A stretch of DNA of 64,000 nucleotides, from the NCBI GenBank assembly GCA_030674185.1, contig JAPXFY010000031.1, positions 34,640,051 through 34,704,050 of the forward strand, written 5' to 3'. Positions within the stretch are counted from its first letter, which is position 1, and each line of letters opens with the position of its first letter. The translations under genes were made by a program, and so were the position numbers. Origin of the DNA: Monoplex corrugatus. Taxonomy: Eukaryota; Mollusca; Gastropoda; Littorinimorpha; Ranellidae. Positions 49,294 through 55,780 of this stretch are shown here, piece by piece. The notes beneath the pieces are model-generated. The model saw only the letters and a list, made by a program, of their open reading frames with translations. It was not told the DNA's origin and searched no databases.

Positions 49294-51288
49294 GTGTTGT
49301 GTGTGTTGTGTGTGGTGTGTATGTGTGTGTGTAAAGTAAAATTTAGAGGTCTGAATAGGCCCGAATGGCGGAAGGTAGAGGTCGTACTTTCCAATCTGAC
49401 TGCACTAGGTGGAGTCAATGTCTAAGAGAACTGTGCACACGGCCTCCAGGTCCACACAGCTGTGATGGATACCTGACCCTGTTCAGTTGGAGAAAGTCAT
49501 GCAGCAAAGGTGAGGAGATGGACACCTTCCTCGTTGGATTGGATTGGTCTTATTGTTATTGTTATTGCCATTGCCATTGTTATTGTCATTGTTATTGTTA
49601 TTGTTATTGTCATTGTTATTGTTATGTTGTTGTTGTTGTTATGTTTTGTCAATGTTATTGTTGTTGTTATCATCAATGTTATTGTTATTGTCAATGTTAT
49701 TGTTATTGTCAATGTTATTGTCATTGTTATTGTCATTGTTGTTGTCATTGTTATTGTCATTGTTATTGTTGTTGTTTATTGTTGTTGTCACAACGAATTA
49801 TTTTCCATTTTGAAATGCAGGTTGCTGTCTGCGGGGAAAACAAGTCGCCATAGTACGATGCCACCCGTATTTCTCCTCATTGTATGCATGTAATTTTCTC
49901 TATGTATGAAAGTAGAGTTTGTACGCTTTGTCAGGGGCATCTTTTTTGTTGCCGAGGGATCTTCTGCGTGCGCTAAATGCACGCTGTACATTTTCATCAT
50001 CATCGTTAGCAGCAGCAACAACAACATCATGTGCCCTGCCGCATGGCGTTGGCGATCGTGGCCCTCCACGCGAATTTATGTTTGGTCGCTGCCAGTTTAT
50101 TTCCCAACCTCTCTATTTTCATCCACTCAGCACATCCATTCAGTATTTTCTCCCTGGGTCTACCTGGTGCTCTTTTGCCCACCAGCTTTCCTGTTGTAAC
50201 TAGGTGATTAAATTTCTGTCGCCTCATAAAATGTCCTATAGATATTGTTTGTCCTTTCCTGATCTTCTTCATTAAAGTTATTTTTGTGTTTGCCTCTGTT
50301 AGGTCTCGCTGGTTTTCTTTACTGTCCATGGATATCGCATTTCAGCAGCCTCAATCTTGTTCTGACTGAGTGCTGACTGTCCACGTTTCGCGTCAGTAAA
50401 CAACGATGTATGTTCTATATAACACATAAGTACTGTCTTCCTGATGTTAATTGACAGGCATTTGTTGGGAAGAACGATTGCAATTTTCGTTTAATAGAAA
50501 CTTTGGGGAGAGCTGAATAGAAGATCTCAGAGGAAAAATCGCTTTCAAGCGTTTCGGCCCTTAACTTTTGACATTCTAAGGGGGCTGGGTCGAATCCAGG
50601 TCATAAACCTGGATGCCCTTTTGTCGTTGCTTCTTTTTTTTAATAGAAAATTGTTTACCACCTGAGTTCGAACCTGTGCATTTAAGGTGGACAGACGTCT
50701 CAAGGCTAAGTCATCCTTGTGACGGATATGTTAACCACTTAGTTCGGACACCAGCAACATAGAGGGGAATTTTAAGCCTCATGAAGTTCACTTTGGTTCC
50801 TTCTGGTCCAGATCCAGATGGAACTCATTTCTGCTACTTCTGTTATTGCCTTTAGGGCATTAGTCCTCTCTCTCCTTGAAATCGAAAGTTGTTTATGAGA
50901 TTATTGGCTGGTGTGCCTATCAACCCCCTTGCTCTGACCTCTGCGGTGAGGACTTAGGCTTGAAAGTCCAGAGGTCCTCAACTTGCCGGATAGACTGGCA
51001 TATTTTAAACCTTGTAGATATGGGCTTCCTCTATTATTCTTTCCTACGACACAGTGAAATCGATCAGACTTATTTGTTTTGATGAATGGGAGTGGAGAAC
51101 GATATCCTGTCTCATGCCACTCTTAATGGTGATTTCTAGTGGTGTGTTTTTTCCATCGTGGTCACTGAAACGTTCTTGCAAAGAATACCTACCTGAGCCC
51201 GTGGCCAAAATAACCTGTTGGAGACAGTAGAGATTGACAGGCCGACCTGAGAACAGTCTGTATTCTTCACAAATGTTTCGTGCGTCAG
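25761..51288 (-). CDS. Cytochrome P450, CYP2-like (clan 2), eight exons, 5' end missing
   Basis: Microsomal haem monooxygenase, inferred to oxidise small lipophilic substrates with electrons from P450 reductase. Exons, in transcript order: 51193-51288, 45375-45600, 43698-43824, 40562-40721, 35354-35490, 32995-33091, 28308-28517 and 25761-25936. All inner junctions use GT/AG, intron phases are 1,2,0,1,0,1,1, and the joined 1229 nt read through without a stop to TAG at 25761. Landmarks: helix C WKALR at 45560-45574, I-helix AGTETT at 35435-35452, K-helix EIFR at 33008-33019, PERF at 28366-28377, and the haem loop FSVG|PRVCLG, split by the last intron, with the ligand Cys codon at 25923-25925. 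About 408 residues are present against about 490-510 in the family. The membrane anchor, PPGP hinge and helices A/B are missing and should lie upstream of 51288. I cannot assign a subfamily. Substrate unknown. Confidence 0.93.
26100..26470 (+). pseudogene. CR1/L2-like LINE 3' end
   Basis: Plus-strand translations across frames give [14 protein letters not shown] at about 26183-26215, then [17 protein letters not shown] at about 26290-26345, then an [21 protein letters not shown] block at about 26390-26435. This order (RRA, MYK-YL-LF, RLDI-KTS-SFSG) is typical of the C-terminus of CR1/L2-type LINE polymerases. It has frameshifts, is 5'-truncated, and lies in the last P450 intron on the opposite strand. 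Confidence 0.7.
26471..26939. other. Intron stretch, no gene
   Basis: AT-rich sequence with a poly(C) run at 26721-26735, probably partly 3' UTR of the LINE fragment before it. An (AT)n tract ends it at 26910-26935. Confidence 0.5.
26940..27153. repeat. (GT)n microsatellite
   Basis: About 210 bp of GT with TATG and TGTTG interruptions, directly abutting MITE copy 2. Confidence 0.95.
27154..27743. mobile_element. MITE family M1, copy 2
   Basis: About 590 bp, same family as 21769-22372, more diverged (start GACCTTCCACCACCAATTCA). It lies in the last P450 intron. Left flank is pure GT repeat, so no target duplication can be recognised. Confidence 0.88.
27795..27875 (-). repeat. tRNA-derived SINE-like head
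   Basis: On the minus strand a tRNA-like order is visible: AGCCAAGTGGCCAGGAC (A-box-like) and, about 25 bases later, TTGAGTTCAACC (B-box-like). It lacks a proper cloverleaf, so it is a SINE head or tRNA relic and not a functional tRNA gene. Confidence 0.4.
28138..28232. repeat. (CA)n microsatellite
   Basis: Nearly pure CA, ending about 75 bp from the donor site of the P450 exon at 28308-28517. Confidence 0.95.
28308..28517 (-). CDS. P450 exon (PERF and meander)
   Basis: Acceptor GATGGCAG before 28517 and donor GTGAGT at 28307. It encodes PLGFPHLAV after the K-helix, GYTIPADS, the [10 protein letters not shown] turn, FRPERF and the start of the haem loop FLPFSVG. 210 bp, enters in phase 1 and leaves in phase 1. 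Confidence 0.95.
28555..29800. other. Intron stretch, no gene recognised
   Basis: Poly(A) at 28551-28567, then unique-looking sequence (28600-29150) with short frames that resemble nothing I know, a (CAAA)n tract at 29195-29270, and a trinucleotide TAC/TAA tract at 29670-29775. Confidence 0.5.
29809..30040. repeat. (CA)n-rich tract
   Basis: Perfect CA from 29809 to 29895, followed by degenerate CA-rich sequence with CACC words. Confidence 0.9.
30330..31760. repeat. 53-bp satellite, about 27 units, with higher-order structure
   Basis: Unit contains CATTGCATATTGTATTCGAT and AGTTCAGAATAAGTCAGTAG. Units differ at AAAAGTATT versus AAAAGCATT, and a 50-bp form lacks three bases (GAAGTC for GAAGAGGTC). 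The short form recurs near 30828, 31197 and 31406, which suggests a four-unit 209-bp higher-order repeat in the later part. Edge units (30330-30400, 31620-31750) are the most diverged. It lies in the P450 intron between 28518 and 32994. Confidence 0.95.
31761..31985. other. Intron stretch, no gene
   Basis: Unrecognised sequence between the satellite and a SINE-like head. Confidence 0.4.
31986..32075 (+). repeat. tRNA-derived SINE-like head
   Basis: GATGGCTACTTCGCTTGAAA followed by GTACGAGTTCGAACCC (B-box-like) and then an A-rich GGAAAAAAACAAAGAAAG tail. The spacing fits a pol III promoter. No acceptor stem pairing, so not a working tRNA gene. Confidence 0.45.
32296..32478. repeat. 36-bp tandem repeat, 5 units
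   Basis: Five nearly identical units of TTGGTCATGTTCACGTGGAT plus GGTGTGGACTTGCTTG. The unit length is a multiple of three, so it gives a 12-residue protein repeat in several frames, but nothing links it to an exon. It lies in a P450 intron. Confidence 0.95.
32995..33091 (-). CDS. P450 exon (K-helix ExxR)
   Basis: Acceptor CTGCACACAG before 33091 and donor GTATCT at 32994. Encodes [18 protein letters not shown], then the K-helix with E and R at 33008-33019. 97 bp, enters in phase 0 and leaves in phase 1. Confidence 0.95.
33119..34325. repeat. 63-bp satellite, about 19 units
   Basis: Unit contains GATAGTACAGAGGCCATGCA, ATTGCTAGTAGTTTATTGAG and ATGTTTGTGATTAAATAATT. Some units lack the TAGTTTATTG part (near 33962, 34080, 34262). 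The array starts only 28 bp from the acceptor of the exon at 32995-33091. Confidence 0.95.
34335..34565 (+). pseudogene. LINE C-terminal relic (RNase H LINE type)
   Basis: Plus-strand frame at about 34370-34510 reads [18 protein letters not shown] followed by NHLLC. It aligns by eye with the tail of LINE-A (LNALKTKYCKNGKCICGE at 17692-17745). About 60 residues, no other domain. Confidence 0.55.
34793..34890. repeat. (CA)n microsatellite
   Basis: CA array with TACA and CCCC interruptions at 34820 and 34840. Confidence 0.95.
35015..35155. repeat. (TTTA)n / (TTTCA)n T-rich tract
   Basis: Simple T-rich sequence. Short hydrophobic reading frames here are compositional. Confidence 0.85.
35354..35490 (-). 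CDS. P450 exon (I-helix)
   Basis: Acceptor TTTGTTTCAG before 35490 and donor GTGAAG at 35353. Encodes [20 protein letters not shown], the oxygen-activating I-helix with the conserved acid-threonine pair, then [13 protein letters not shown]. 137 bp, enters in phase 1 and leaves in phase 0. Confidence 0.95.
35535..35768. repeat. 76-79-bp tandem repeat, 3 units
   Basis: Starts near 35535, 35614 and 35691. Unit contains CATACTTTCTGTTACTGGAT and CCCAAACATTATTAGGTCAG. It begins about 45 bp from the acceptor of the I-helix exon. Confidence 0.95.
35933..36033. repeat. (CA)n microsatellite
   Basis: CA array with one CGGGG interruption at 35957. Confidence 0.95.
36034..36735. other. Intron stretch, no gene
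   Basis: Unrecognised, with CAAA/CCAA words at 36363-36450. Confidence 0.5.
36736..37015 (+). pseudogene. LINE C-terminal fragment
   Basis: Frame at about 36765-36830 reads [16 protein letters not shown], the decayed form of the KLKWFGHLMRMP block that ends many LINE polymerases, followed by a region resembling GRPRKKWxxGVKETT, with stops. It is a different subfamily from RTE-1 at 46980-47110. 5'-truncated. Confidence 0.6.
37270..40515. repeat. 23-bp satellite, about 140 units, 3.2 kb
   Basis: Unit CATGGACAACACACAGACAT plus TAT. Two domains are visible: TCATGG-rich units at 37270-38960, and mostly CTATAG/CCATAG plus ATCACA units at 38960-40500, with one TCATGG block at 39720-39840. Because 23 is not a multiple of three, the reading frame cycles every 69 bp, which gives spurious open frames of up to about 300 residues. 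It ends 47 bp from the donor of the P450 exon at 40562-40721. Confidence 0.97.
40562..40721 (-). CDS. P450 exon (helices G-H region)
   Basis: Acceptor CTCCTTGGACAG before 40721 and donor GTAAGC at 40561. Encodes [14 protein letters not shown] and [17 protein letters not shown], the family's usual YDPxxxRDFxDxY block before the I-helix. 160 bp, enters in phase 0 and leaves in phase 1. Confidence 0.93.
40722..41240. other. Intron stretch, no gene
   Basis: AT-rich sequence, with an (AT)n tract at 41221-41247 at the edge of the LINE fragment that follows. Confidence 0.5.
41245..42005 (+). pseudogene. LINE reverse transcriptase fragment (LINE-D)
   Basis: Good plus-strand frame up to about 41870: LDEIPAEVW near 41389-41415, LLPFPKKGD near 41505-41530, [16 protein letters not shown] near 41643-41690 and [16 protein letters not shown] near 41747-41795, the first catalytic Asp block of the polymerase. 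After about 41880 it frameshifts into a QGD-like block and a [19 protein letters not shown] stretch, and stops just before the expected YADD box, where an RTE-1 copy begins. Distinct family from RTE-1 and LINE-C; clade not assigned. Confidence 0.85.
42030..43025 (+). pseudogene. RTE-1 LINE fragment inserted in LINE-D
   Basis: Starts with the region upstream of the polymerase ([20 protein letters not shown] at 42092-42150, then [18 protein letters not shown]). It continues with [16 protein letters not shown] residues at about 42340-42375, the [13 protein letters not shown] block at about 42518-42555 and CGFVEGKGT at about 42801-42825, and ends near 43025 with CACGAAGAATTGATCAACAC. Stops and frameshifts throughout. 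It carries an internal 103-bp perfect inverted repeat. Confidence 0.8.
42568..42963. repeat. 103-bp perfect inverted repeat inside RTE-1 fragment
   Basis: 42568-42670 is the exact reverse complement of 42861-42963, with a 190-bp loop. In the RTE-1 copy at 45783-47217 the position of the right arm holds ordinary element sequence, so the right arm is an inserted inverted copy of the left. Confidence 0.93.
43026..43697. other. Intron stretch, no gene recognised
   Basis: Includes a purine-rich GGAAGA/GAGGAA tract at 43478-43680 on the plus strand (pyrimidine-rich in the transcript). It lies just downstream of the donor of the P450 exon at 43698-43824. Confidence 0.5.
43698..43824 (-). CDS. P450 exon (helix D-F region)
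   Basis: Acceptor TTTGACCACAG before 43824 and donor AAG|GTGAGAG at 43697. Completes the Arg codon of GNR, then [17 protein letters not shown] and [10 protein letters not shown], matching the family's RFDYxDxxF and LxRxLPG positions. 127 bp, enters in phase 2 and leaves in phase 0. An internal GTGAGA at 43764-43769 is an unused alternative donor. Confidence 0.88.
43951..44029. repeat. (CA)n microsatellite
   Basis: Nearly pure CA next to the 30-bp satellite. Confidence 0.95.
44035..44760. repeat. 30-bp satellite, about 24 units
   Basis: Unit AACACAAACATCATTCACAC plus AACTACTTAA, with 27-28-bp variants. It gives a 10-residue repeat ([10 protein letters not shown]) on the minus strand by chance because 30 is a multiple of three. 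In the P450 intron between 43825 and 45374. Confidence 0.95.
44761..45212. other. Intron stretch, no gene
   Basis: Degenerate copies of TTCACTCCCTCACCCT-like words (44807-44970), recalling the 53-bp repeat at 11309. Confidence 0.4.
45213..45350. repeat. (CA)n / (CAAA)n microsatellite
   Basis: CA array followed by CAAA units, ending about 25 bp from the donor of the P450 exon at 45375-45600. Confidence 0.95.
45375..45600 (-). CDS. P450 exon (helix C to helix D)
   Basis: Acceptor AATATTCAG before 45600 and donor AACAG|GTGAAA at 45374. Encodes [18 protein letters not shown] with the helix C W and R that contact the haem propionates, then [18 protein letters not shown] and [13 protein letters not shown]. 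226 bp, enters in phase 1 and leaves in phase 2. An ATG inside it is internal, not a start. Confidence 0.95.
45640..45752. repeat. (ATCC)n / (ATCT)n microsatellite
   Basis: Short compound array within unit 1 of the tandem duplication. Confidence 0.95.
45783..47217 (+). pseudogene. Best-preserved RTE-1 LINE copy (5'-truncated)
   Basis: Reverse transcriptase of a BovB/RTE-like non-LTR retrotransposon. Blocks: [17 protein letters not shown] at 45806-45855, [14 protein letters not shown] at about 45901-45945, CGFVEGKGT near 46048, [19 protein letters not shown] near 46145-46175, RGVRQD at about 46317-46335, then [13 protein letters not shown] at about 46435-46475 and the C-terminal [24 protein letters not shown] and [12 protein letters not shown] blocks (46810-47050). 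The catalytic YADD reads YAGD, and several frameshifts are present, so it is inactive. Flanked by ATTTACCATA (45773-45782) and ATTTATCATA (47218-47227), a probable 10-bp target duplication with one mismatch. An unoccupied version of the site is at 48747-48760. Confidence 0.9.
47340..47710. repeat. (ATCC)n then (TGTC)n then (TATC)n array
   Basis: Compound tetranucleotide array within unit 2 of the tandem duplication. Confidence 0.95.
47714..48713. mobile_element. 1.0-kb TIR element M2 (candidate MITE)
   Basis: Begins GGGTCATTCTCCTGAAGTCT and ends AGACTTCAGGAGAAT-like sequence followed by GGCCC (terminal inverted repeats of about 27 bp with two mismatches: 47714-47740 and 48687-48713). The interior has no protein-like frame. 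The target duplication is not clear because both flanks are ATCT microsatellite. It splits unit 2 of the tandem duplication at the point where unit 1 is continuous. Confidence 0.7.
48836..49190. other. Intron stretch, no gene
   Basis: No recognisable element. Confidence 0.5.
49191..49335. repeat. (GT)n microsatellite
   Basis: GT array with GTGCGT and TGTTG interruptions. Confidence 0.95.
49545..49792. repeat. (TTATTG)n hexanucleotide array
   Basis: TTATTG and TCATTG units. Every frame is open because a 6-bp unit keeps phase; the resulting I/V, L/S or C/Y repeats are not proteins. Confidence 0.95.
50010..50490 (-). pseudogene. RTE-1 LINE C-terminal fragment
   Basis: Minus-strand 3' coding end: [20 protein letters not shown] at about 50210-50275, [19 protein letters not shown] at about 50140-50200, then the tail through [10 protein letters not shown]. 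The upstream side (50340-50490) carries decayed [12 protein letters not shown] sequence. 5'-truncated; opposite strand to the copy at 45783. Confidence 0.85.
50540..50770 (+). repeat. tRNA-like / SINE-like words (weak)
   Basis: Two pol III B-box-like words: GGGTCGAATCC at 50586-50596 and GAGTTCGAACC at 50665-50675. No partner A boxes or cloverleaf are convincing. Confidence 0.25.
50771..51192. other. Intron stretch, no gene
   Basis: Unique-looking sequence downstream (in the transcript) of the first recognised P450 exon. Confidence 0.5.
51193..51288 (-). CDS. P450 exon (B-C loop), first recognised
   Basis: Acceptor GTTTACTTTCAG before 51288 and donor TCAG|GTAGGT at 51192. Encodes [18 protein letters not shown] and [15 protein letters not shown] is the family's usual FSxRP/FxGRP motif before helix C, and the last Gly codon completes with the next exon. 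96 bp, enters in phase 1 and leaves in phase 1. An alternative frame reads HETFVKNTD across the same bases, but only the chosen frame joins the next exon. Confidence 0.85.
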
Positions 51289-51330
51289 CTGAAAGTAAAC
51301 GACAGCAGGTAAATAAGCTTCCTTCAACTT

Positions 51331-52054
51331 GAAGGGGCAGACCTACCCAGATTTGGGTACCAAGATTGTGATGTTCAGTGTTTCAGTTCTAATTAACCAG
51401 TCACCATGATATTTAGCAAGAAGATACCTCAGACAGTATTCTTTGGATTGAATATTTTTGTTGGGGTCTGTGAGTTATGAAAAGTTGACAAAAATAATTA
51501 ATTAATTAATTAATTGCGATTTTTCGCGAGATTGTATACATCAGACATAATATGTTCAAATGTTTTCATCCGATTTCCTTGATATTTGGCACACATATAG
51601 CAGGGACAGGTAGTCAAATCTTGCAGTTCTGCTTGAAAGAAACATTTTTATCAAAAGTTGTATTATAATTTTTTTTATTAAAATTATTTTAAAAATTGGT
51701 GTGATGATTGTACAGAAATAATGATATATCGTACAGCTAAGATTTTACTACATGCCATACATACTATACAGATGTGTTTGCTCACTAAATATCAAATTCT
51801 TAACATGAATACATGTATATGTGTAGTTATAAATGTCACAGTATGTACTATATTTTTTCATTTTCGCGAGAACATTTTTCAATTAATTAATTTTTGTCAA
51901 CTTTTCATAACTCACAGACCCCAACAAAGATATTCAATCCAAAGAATACTGTCTGAGGTATATTCTTGCCAAATATCATGGTGATTGGTTAATTAGAACT
52001 GAAACACTGAACATCACAATCTTGGTACCCAAATCTGGGTAGGTCTGCCCCCTT
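51331..52054. mobile_element. Foldback-type element M3 with long inverted repeats
   Basis: 724 bp with inverted repeats of about 180 bp: 51331-51512 (starts GAAGGGGCAGACCTACCCAG) against 51884-52054 (ends CTGGGTAGGTCTGCCCCCTT). AACTT flanks both ends (51326-51330 and 52055-52059), a candidate 5-bp target duplication. The centre is AT-rich with (TTAA)n words. No transposase. Its near end lies 42 bp upstream of the acceptor of the P450 exon at 51193-51288. Confidence 0.88.
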
Positions 52055-52059
52055 AACTT

Positions 52060-52789
52060 TGTTTCATGAGAACTTTATTCAGATCTGTAAACATCTTTCT
52101 ATTATTGAATACGGTAAGAACGCCGTCTTTTCAGAAAAAATCATTTTAATCCATCACCAATAAGAATGATAATGACGATGAAATGATAGTGGTAGTAGGC
52201 CTCTGAGGGCTTTTTATGATTTGATTGTGCCCTCGAGATGCCCTGTGGATGATTTTGTATACTTGTCTTCGAGATGCCTTGTTGTTTCACAAGAATTTGT
52301 TTCGTGATGATTTTTTGTGTGTCTCTATGAGATGACCCGGGGATGAACTTTTTGTGTATCTCCTTGTAGCGATGTGGAATATACAACGTTAGTACGATGT
52401 TGTGTATTTGATGGGATTTATGGCATTAAGCTTGTTTTGAGACCCGTTCGTGGGGTTTAACCAGCCTGGGACTGCCAAGCTGGGTTAGACAGCGTTCCGG
52501 TTAAGATTGCCGATAGCGGACGCTATCGTCAGGTCGACCGTGCAGACTGGTAGCTATGTGCGTTTGCTGTTAGAGTCCGGGCGCTGTGGTGTTTTTGGAT
52601 GTTAGTTTTTTGTGTGTGTGCAGTGAATAATTTTGTTTAAGATACATTTAAAATGTGATTTGTGAACTCCTGTATTGTTGGATGACAGCTATCAAATATG
52701 GGTGAATGAAAAAAGTAGTTTTGTTGACCATTCCTGAGTGTTGGGGCGATAGGTAGATAGGTCTGTAAATTCTGTCTATCCCTCTTAAG
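52060..52789. other. Stretch without recognised gene
   Basis: No protein blocks on either strand. The missing upstream P450 exon was looked for here and not seen. Confidence 0.5.
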
Positions 52790-53631
52790 AAGATCAGGTC
52801 TTAGCGAGCCTGACAACTATGGATGATGCGCCCAAATGTCGTGTCGAATTGAGTTGGCGCCTTGGAGCAGCGTCGGCTGTGGCTGGTAAGGCCGATGCGG
52901 GAAAGACAGACTCTGCTACATTGGATGCATGTATGGATGCTGGCCATGGGGTTGCCTTCACAGGATCTTGCTTTCCGCCTGACTGTCTTTTCCTCAGTAA
53001 GGTCTGGATCTTCTTTTCCTCCAACCGAGTTGTTTCTGGAGCCCACTGCGCCATCTGCTGCTGCCGGCTGCTGTGTCTTCCCAACTCTCTGTCTTGATGT
53101 CCAGAGCTTTCATATCGCGTTTGCAGACGTCTTTGTACCGTAGCTGGGGCGACCAAGAAATCTCTTGCTGGAGACTAGTTCACCATAAAGGATATCCTTT
53201 GGGATACATCTCTCTTCCACCCGGCGCACATGGCCATGCCAGCACGGCGTGCGTTGTCTTAGCAGTGGGTGGATGGGGGGGAGGGGGAGAGACCAGCACA
53301 TGCTAGGACCTGGGCGTTTGATGTTTTGTCACTTCACTTGATGTCGAAGACACGGCGAAGACAGTGCAAGTGAAAGCTGTTCAGCTTTCGCTCTTGTTTG
53401 GCATATTTTGTTCATGTCCATACAGTAGAGTGTTATGATACAGCATCCAGTTTATGGATACAGGATTTCAGCATTTTTTTCACCCCGCCATTTTGGTCAG
53501 AGTTATAATAATAATAATTACAATATTTATATAGCGCAAAATCTTGATAAAATCAAATCTAAGCGCTGAAACACACACACACGCACGCACGCACACACAC
53601 GCACGCACGCACGCACACACACGCACTCACA

Positions 53632-53664
<33 letters not shown>

Positions 53665-54925
53665 ACACACACACACACACACGCACACGGCTATAAATGG
53701 GGAGAAAGAATAAAAGCAATGGAAAATTATAGAGAGCATATCAGCTTTGAGTTCTCCCAGACACGGGCAGTAAGTCAGCCTGAGGTTGCTGCAGCATGCC
53801 AATGTGCTTGTTGATCTTGGTATCGAGGGACAGATTATTGCTGATGATGGACCCGAGGTATGTGAACTTGTGAACGATATCAAGTTCGTAGTTGTCGATG
53901 ATGGAATGTCCACGTCTTGGCTCAGCACGTTCGTCTTTTACAGATGGTCAGACCAAAGTCTTTGCAGGCTTGAGAAAATCTATGAGACACTGAAGCTGTT
54001 GCTCGACAAAAAGCAGGTATCTGAAAATGGCCTCGCGCACTTCTGTTTTTACTTTCAGTCTCGCGAGGATGAAGACTCGCCCGTCAAATCTGGTGCGTGG
54101 GTATACTCCTTCCGTTGCAGTCCCAAAAGCATGCTTCAGGGGCATGGAAAATAAGATGTCGAACAGGGTGGGAGCAAGGACACAGCCTTGCTTGACGCCA
54201 GTTTTGATGTCAAAAGGTTTGGACATGTTACTCTCGTACTAGATGGTTGCCTTCATATCAGGCTGTGCAGATTTGGTGGGGGGGGGGGGGGGTCCCAGTT
54301 TCAGGAAAATGTTGAACAGTCCATCACTGTTGATCAGATCAAAGGCCTTGGTGAGGTCGATGAAGGCAATGTAGAATGGCTTTTGCTGTTCTCTGCATCT
54401 CTCTTGTAGTTGATGAAGAGAAAGAACTCATGTCTACTGTGGAGCGTTCTGATCAGAAGCCGCACTGGGACTCAGAGAAGATGCGCTCAGCTAGTTTTCG
54501 GAGACACGACAACACGACTCGGGCGTACAGTTTGCCTGCAACTTTTAGTAGGGAAATGCCTCTATAGTTGTTACAGTGGTTTCTGTTTCCCTTATCCTTG
54601 TAAGGGTGACAATCCTGGCATCTCTCATGTCTTGTGGTACTGCTCATTCTCTCCAACACTGACAGAGGACATCATGTAGGGGCTGCAGGAGGGTGTTCTT
54701 GCAGTGCTTGATGAGGTCTGGGGGCATGCCATCATTACCAGGTGCTTTCCCGCAGGCCAAGCTGCCAATTGCCTTGCGGAATTCTTCCAATGTTGGTTTA
54801 GCATCTAGTTCCTCTATGATGGGCAGAAGTTCGATGGCATTGAAGGCTGAGGTGGCAACGAAGTTCTCCCTGGAGTATAGCTCTGAGTAGTGTTCCACCC
54901 ATCTCTCCATCTATTTGCCTTTGTC
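52790..54925 (-). pseudogene. LINE-C copy 1 (RTE-like), 5'-truncated
   Basis: Minus-strand decayed polymerase: MERWVEHYSELYSREN at 54863-54910 and GKAPGNDGMPPDLI near 54720-54765; NNYRGISLLKVAGKLYARV at about 54520-54575 and SESQCGF at 54453-54475; GVKQGCVLAPTLFDI near 54155-54200. The catalytic box, expected as FADD, reads FVEQ near 54008-54020. GHVRRVEERCIPKDILYGEL is at about 53170-53235. The C-terminal finger CIQCSRVCLSRIGLTSHSRR is near 52850-52920. A CA/CGCA microsatellite (53572-53690) interrupts it. Same family as 58040-61715. Confidence 0.88.
53572..53690. repeat. (CA)n / (CGCA)n microsatellite in LINE-C copy 1
   Basis: CA and CGCA units, with a pure (CG)n block at 53648-53662. Confidence 0.95.
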
Positions 54926-55780
54926 AATGTTGTGTTGTGCTCTGTTGTGCAGTGTTGTGCTTTGTTGTGCTGTTCTGTGTTGTGCTGTGTTATGTTGTGC
55001 TGTGTTGTGTTATGTTGTGCTGTGTTGTATTGTGCTGTGCTGTTTTGTTCTGTTGGTTCTGGTGTGTTGTGTTGTGTTGTGCTTGGATGTGCTGCGCTTC
55101 GTTCTGTTATGTTGTGGTCTATTATGCTACTATGTTGTGTGAGTGGTGTATTATGCTACTGTGTTGTGTGGTGTTGTGTGGTGTATTATGCTACTGTGTT
55201 GTGTGGTGTTGTGTGGTGTATTATGCTAATGTGTTGCGTGGTGTTGTGTGGTGTAACATGCTACCGTGTTGTGTGGTGTTGTGTGGTGTATCATGCTACC
55301 GTGTTGTGTGGTGTTGTGTGGTGTATCATGCTACCATGTTGTGTGGTGCAGTGTGTGTATTATGCTAATGTGTTGTGTTGTGTTGTGTGGTGTATCATGC
55401 TACTGTGTTGTGTGGTGTATTATGCTACTGTGTTGTTTGGTGTGGTGTATTATGCTACTGTGTTGTTTGGTGTGGTGTATTATGCTACTGTGTTGTGTGG
55501 TGTGGTGTATTATGCTACTGTGTTGTGTGGTGTATTATGCTACTGTGTTGTTTGGTGTGGTGTATTATGCTACTGTGTTGTGTGGTGTGGTGTATTAATG
55601 CTACTGTGTTGTGTGGTGTGGTGTATTATGCTACTGTGTTGTGTGGTGTGGTGTATTATGCTAATGTGTTGTGTGGTGTTGGTGTGGTGTATTATGCTAC
55701 TGTCATGTGGTGTGGTGTATTATGCTACTGTGTTGTGTGATGTTGAGTATTATGCTACTGTGTTGTGTGGTGTGGTGTGA
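54926..55780. repeat. TGTTG-word array and 30-bp minisatellite
   Basis: From 54926 degenerate TGTTG/TGTGC words, then from about 55115 a minisatellite with unit TATTATGCTACTGTGTTGTG plus TGGTGTGGTG (25-40-bp variants). The same unit forms the array at 62055-62690. It begins exactly where LINE-C copy 1 is truncated. Confidence 0.93.

Noticed and set aside
51136..51327. Frame with HETFVKNTD as the P450 exon frame
   Set aside because: It does not give the FSGRP motif or join the next exon in phase; the frame entering at CT|GAC does both.
54890..55780. 296-residue cysteine-rich plus-strand frame, and similar frames at 61593-63420
   Set aside because: Translated TGTTG/TGGTG words and 30-bp minisatellite; no conserved cysteine spacing beyond the repeat itself.
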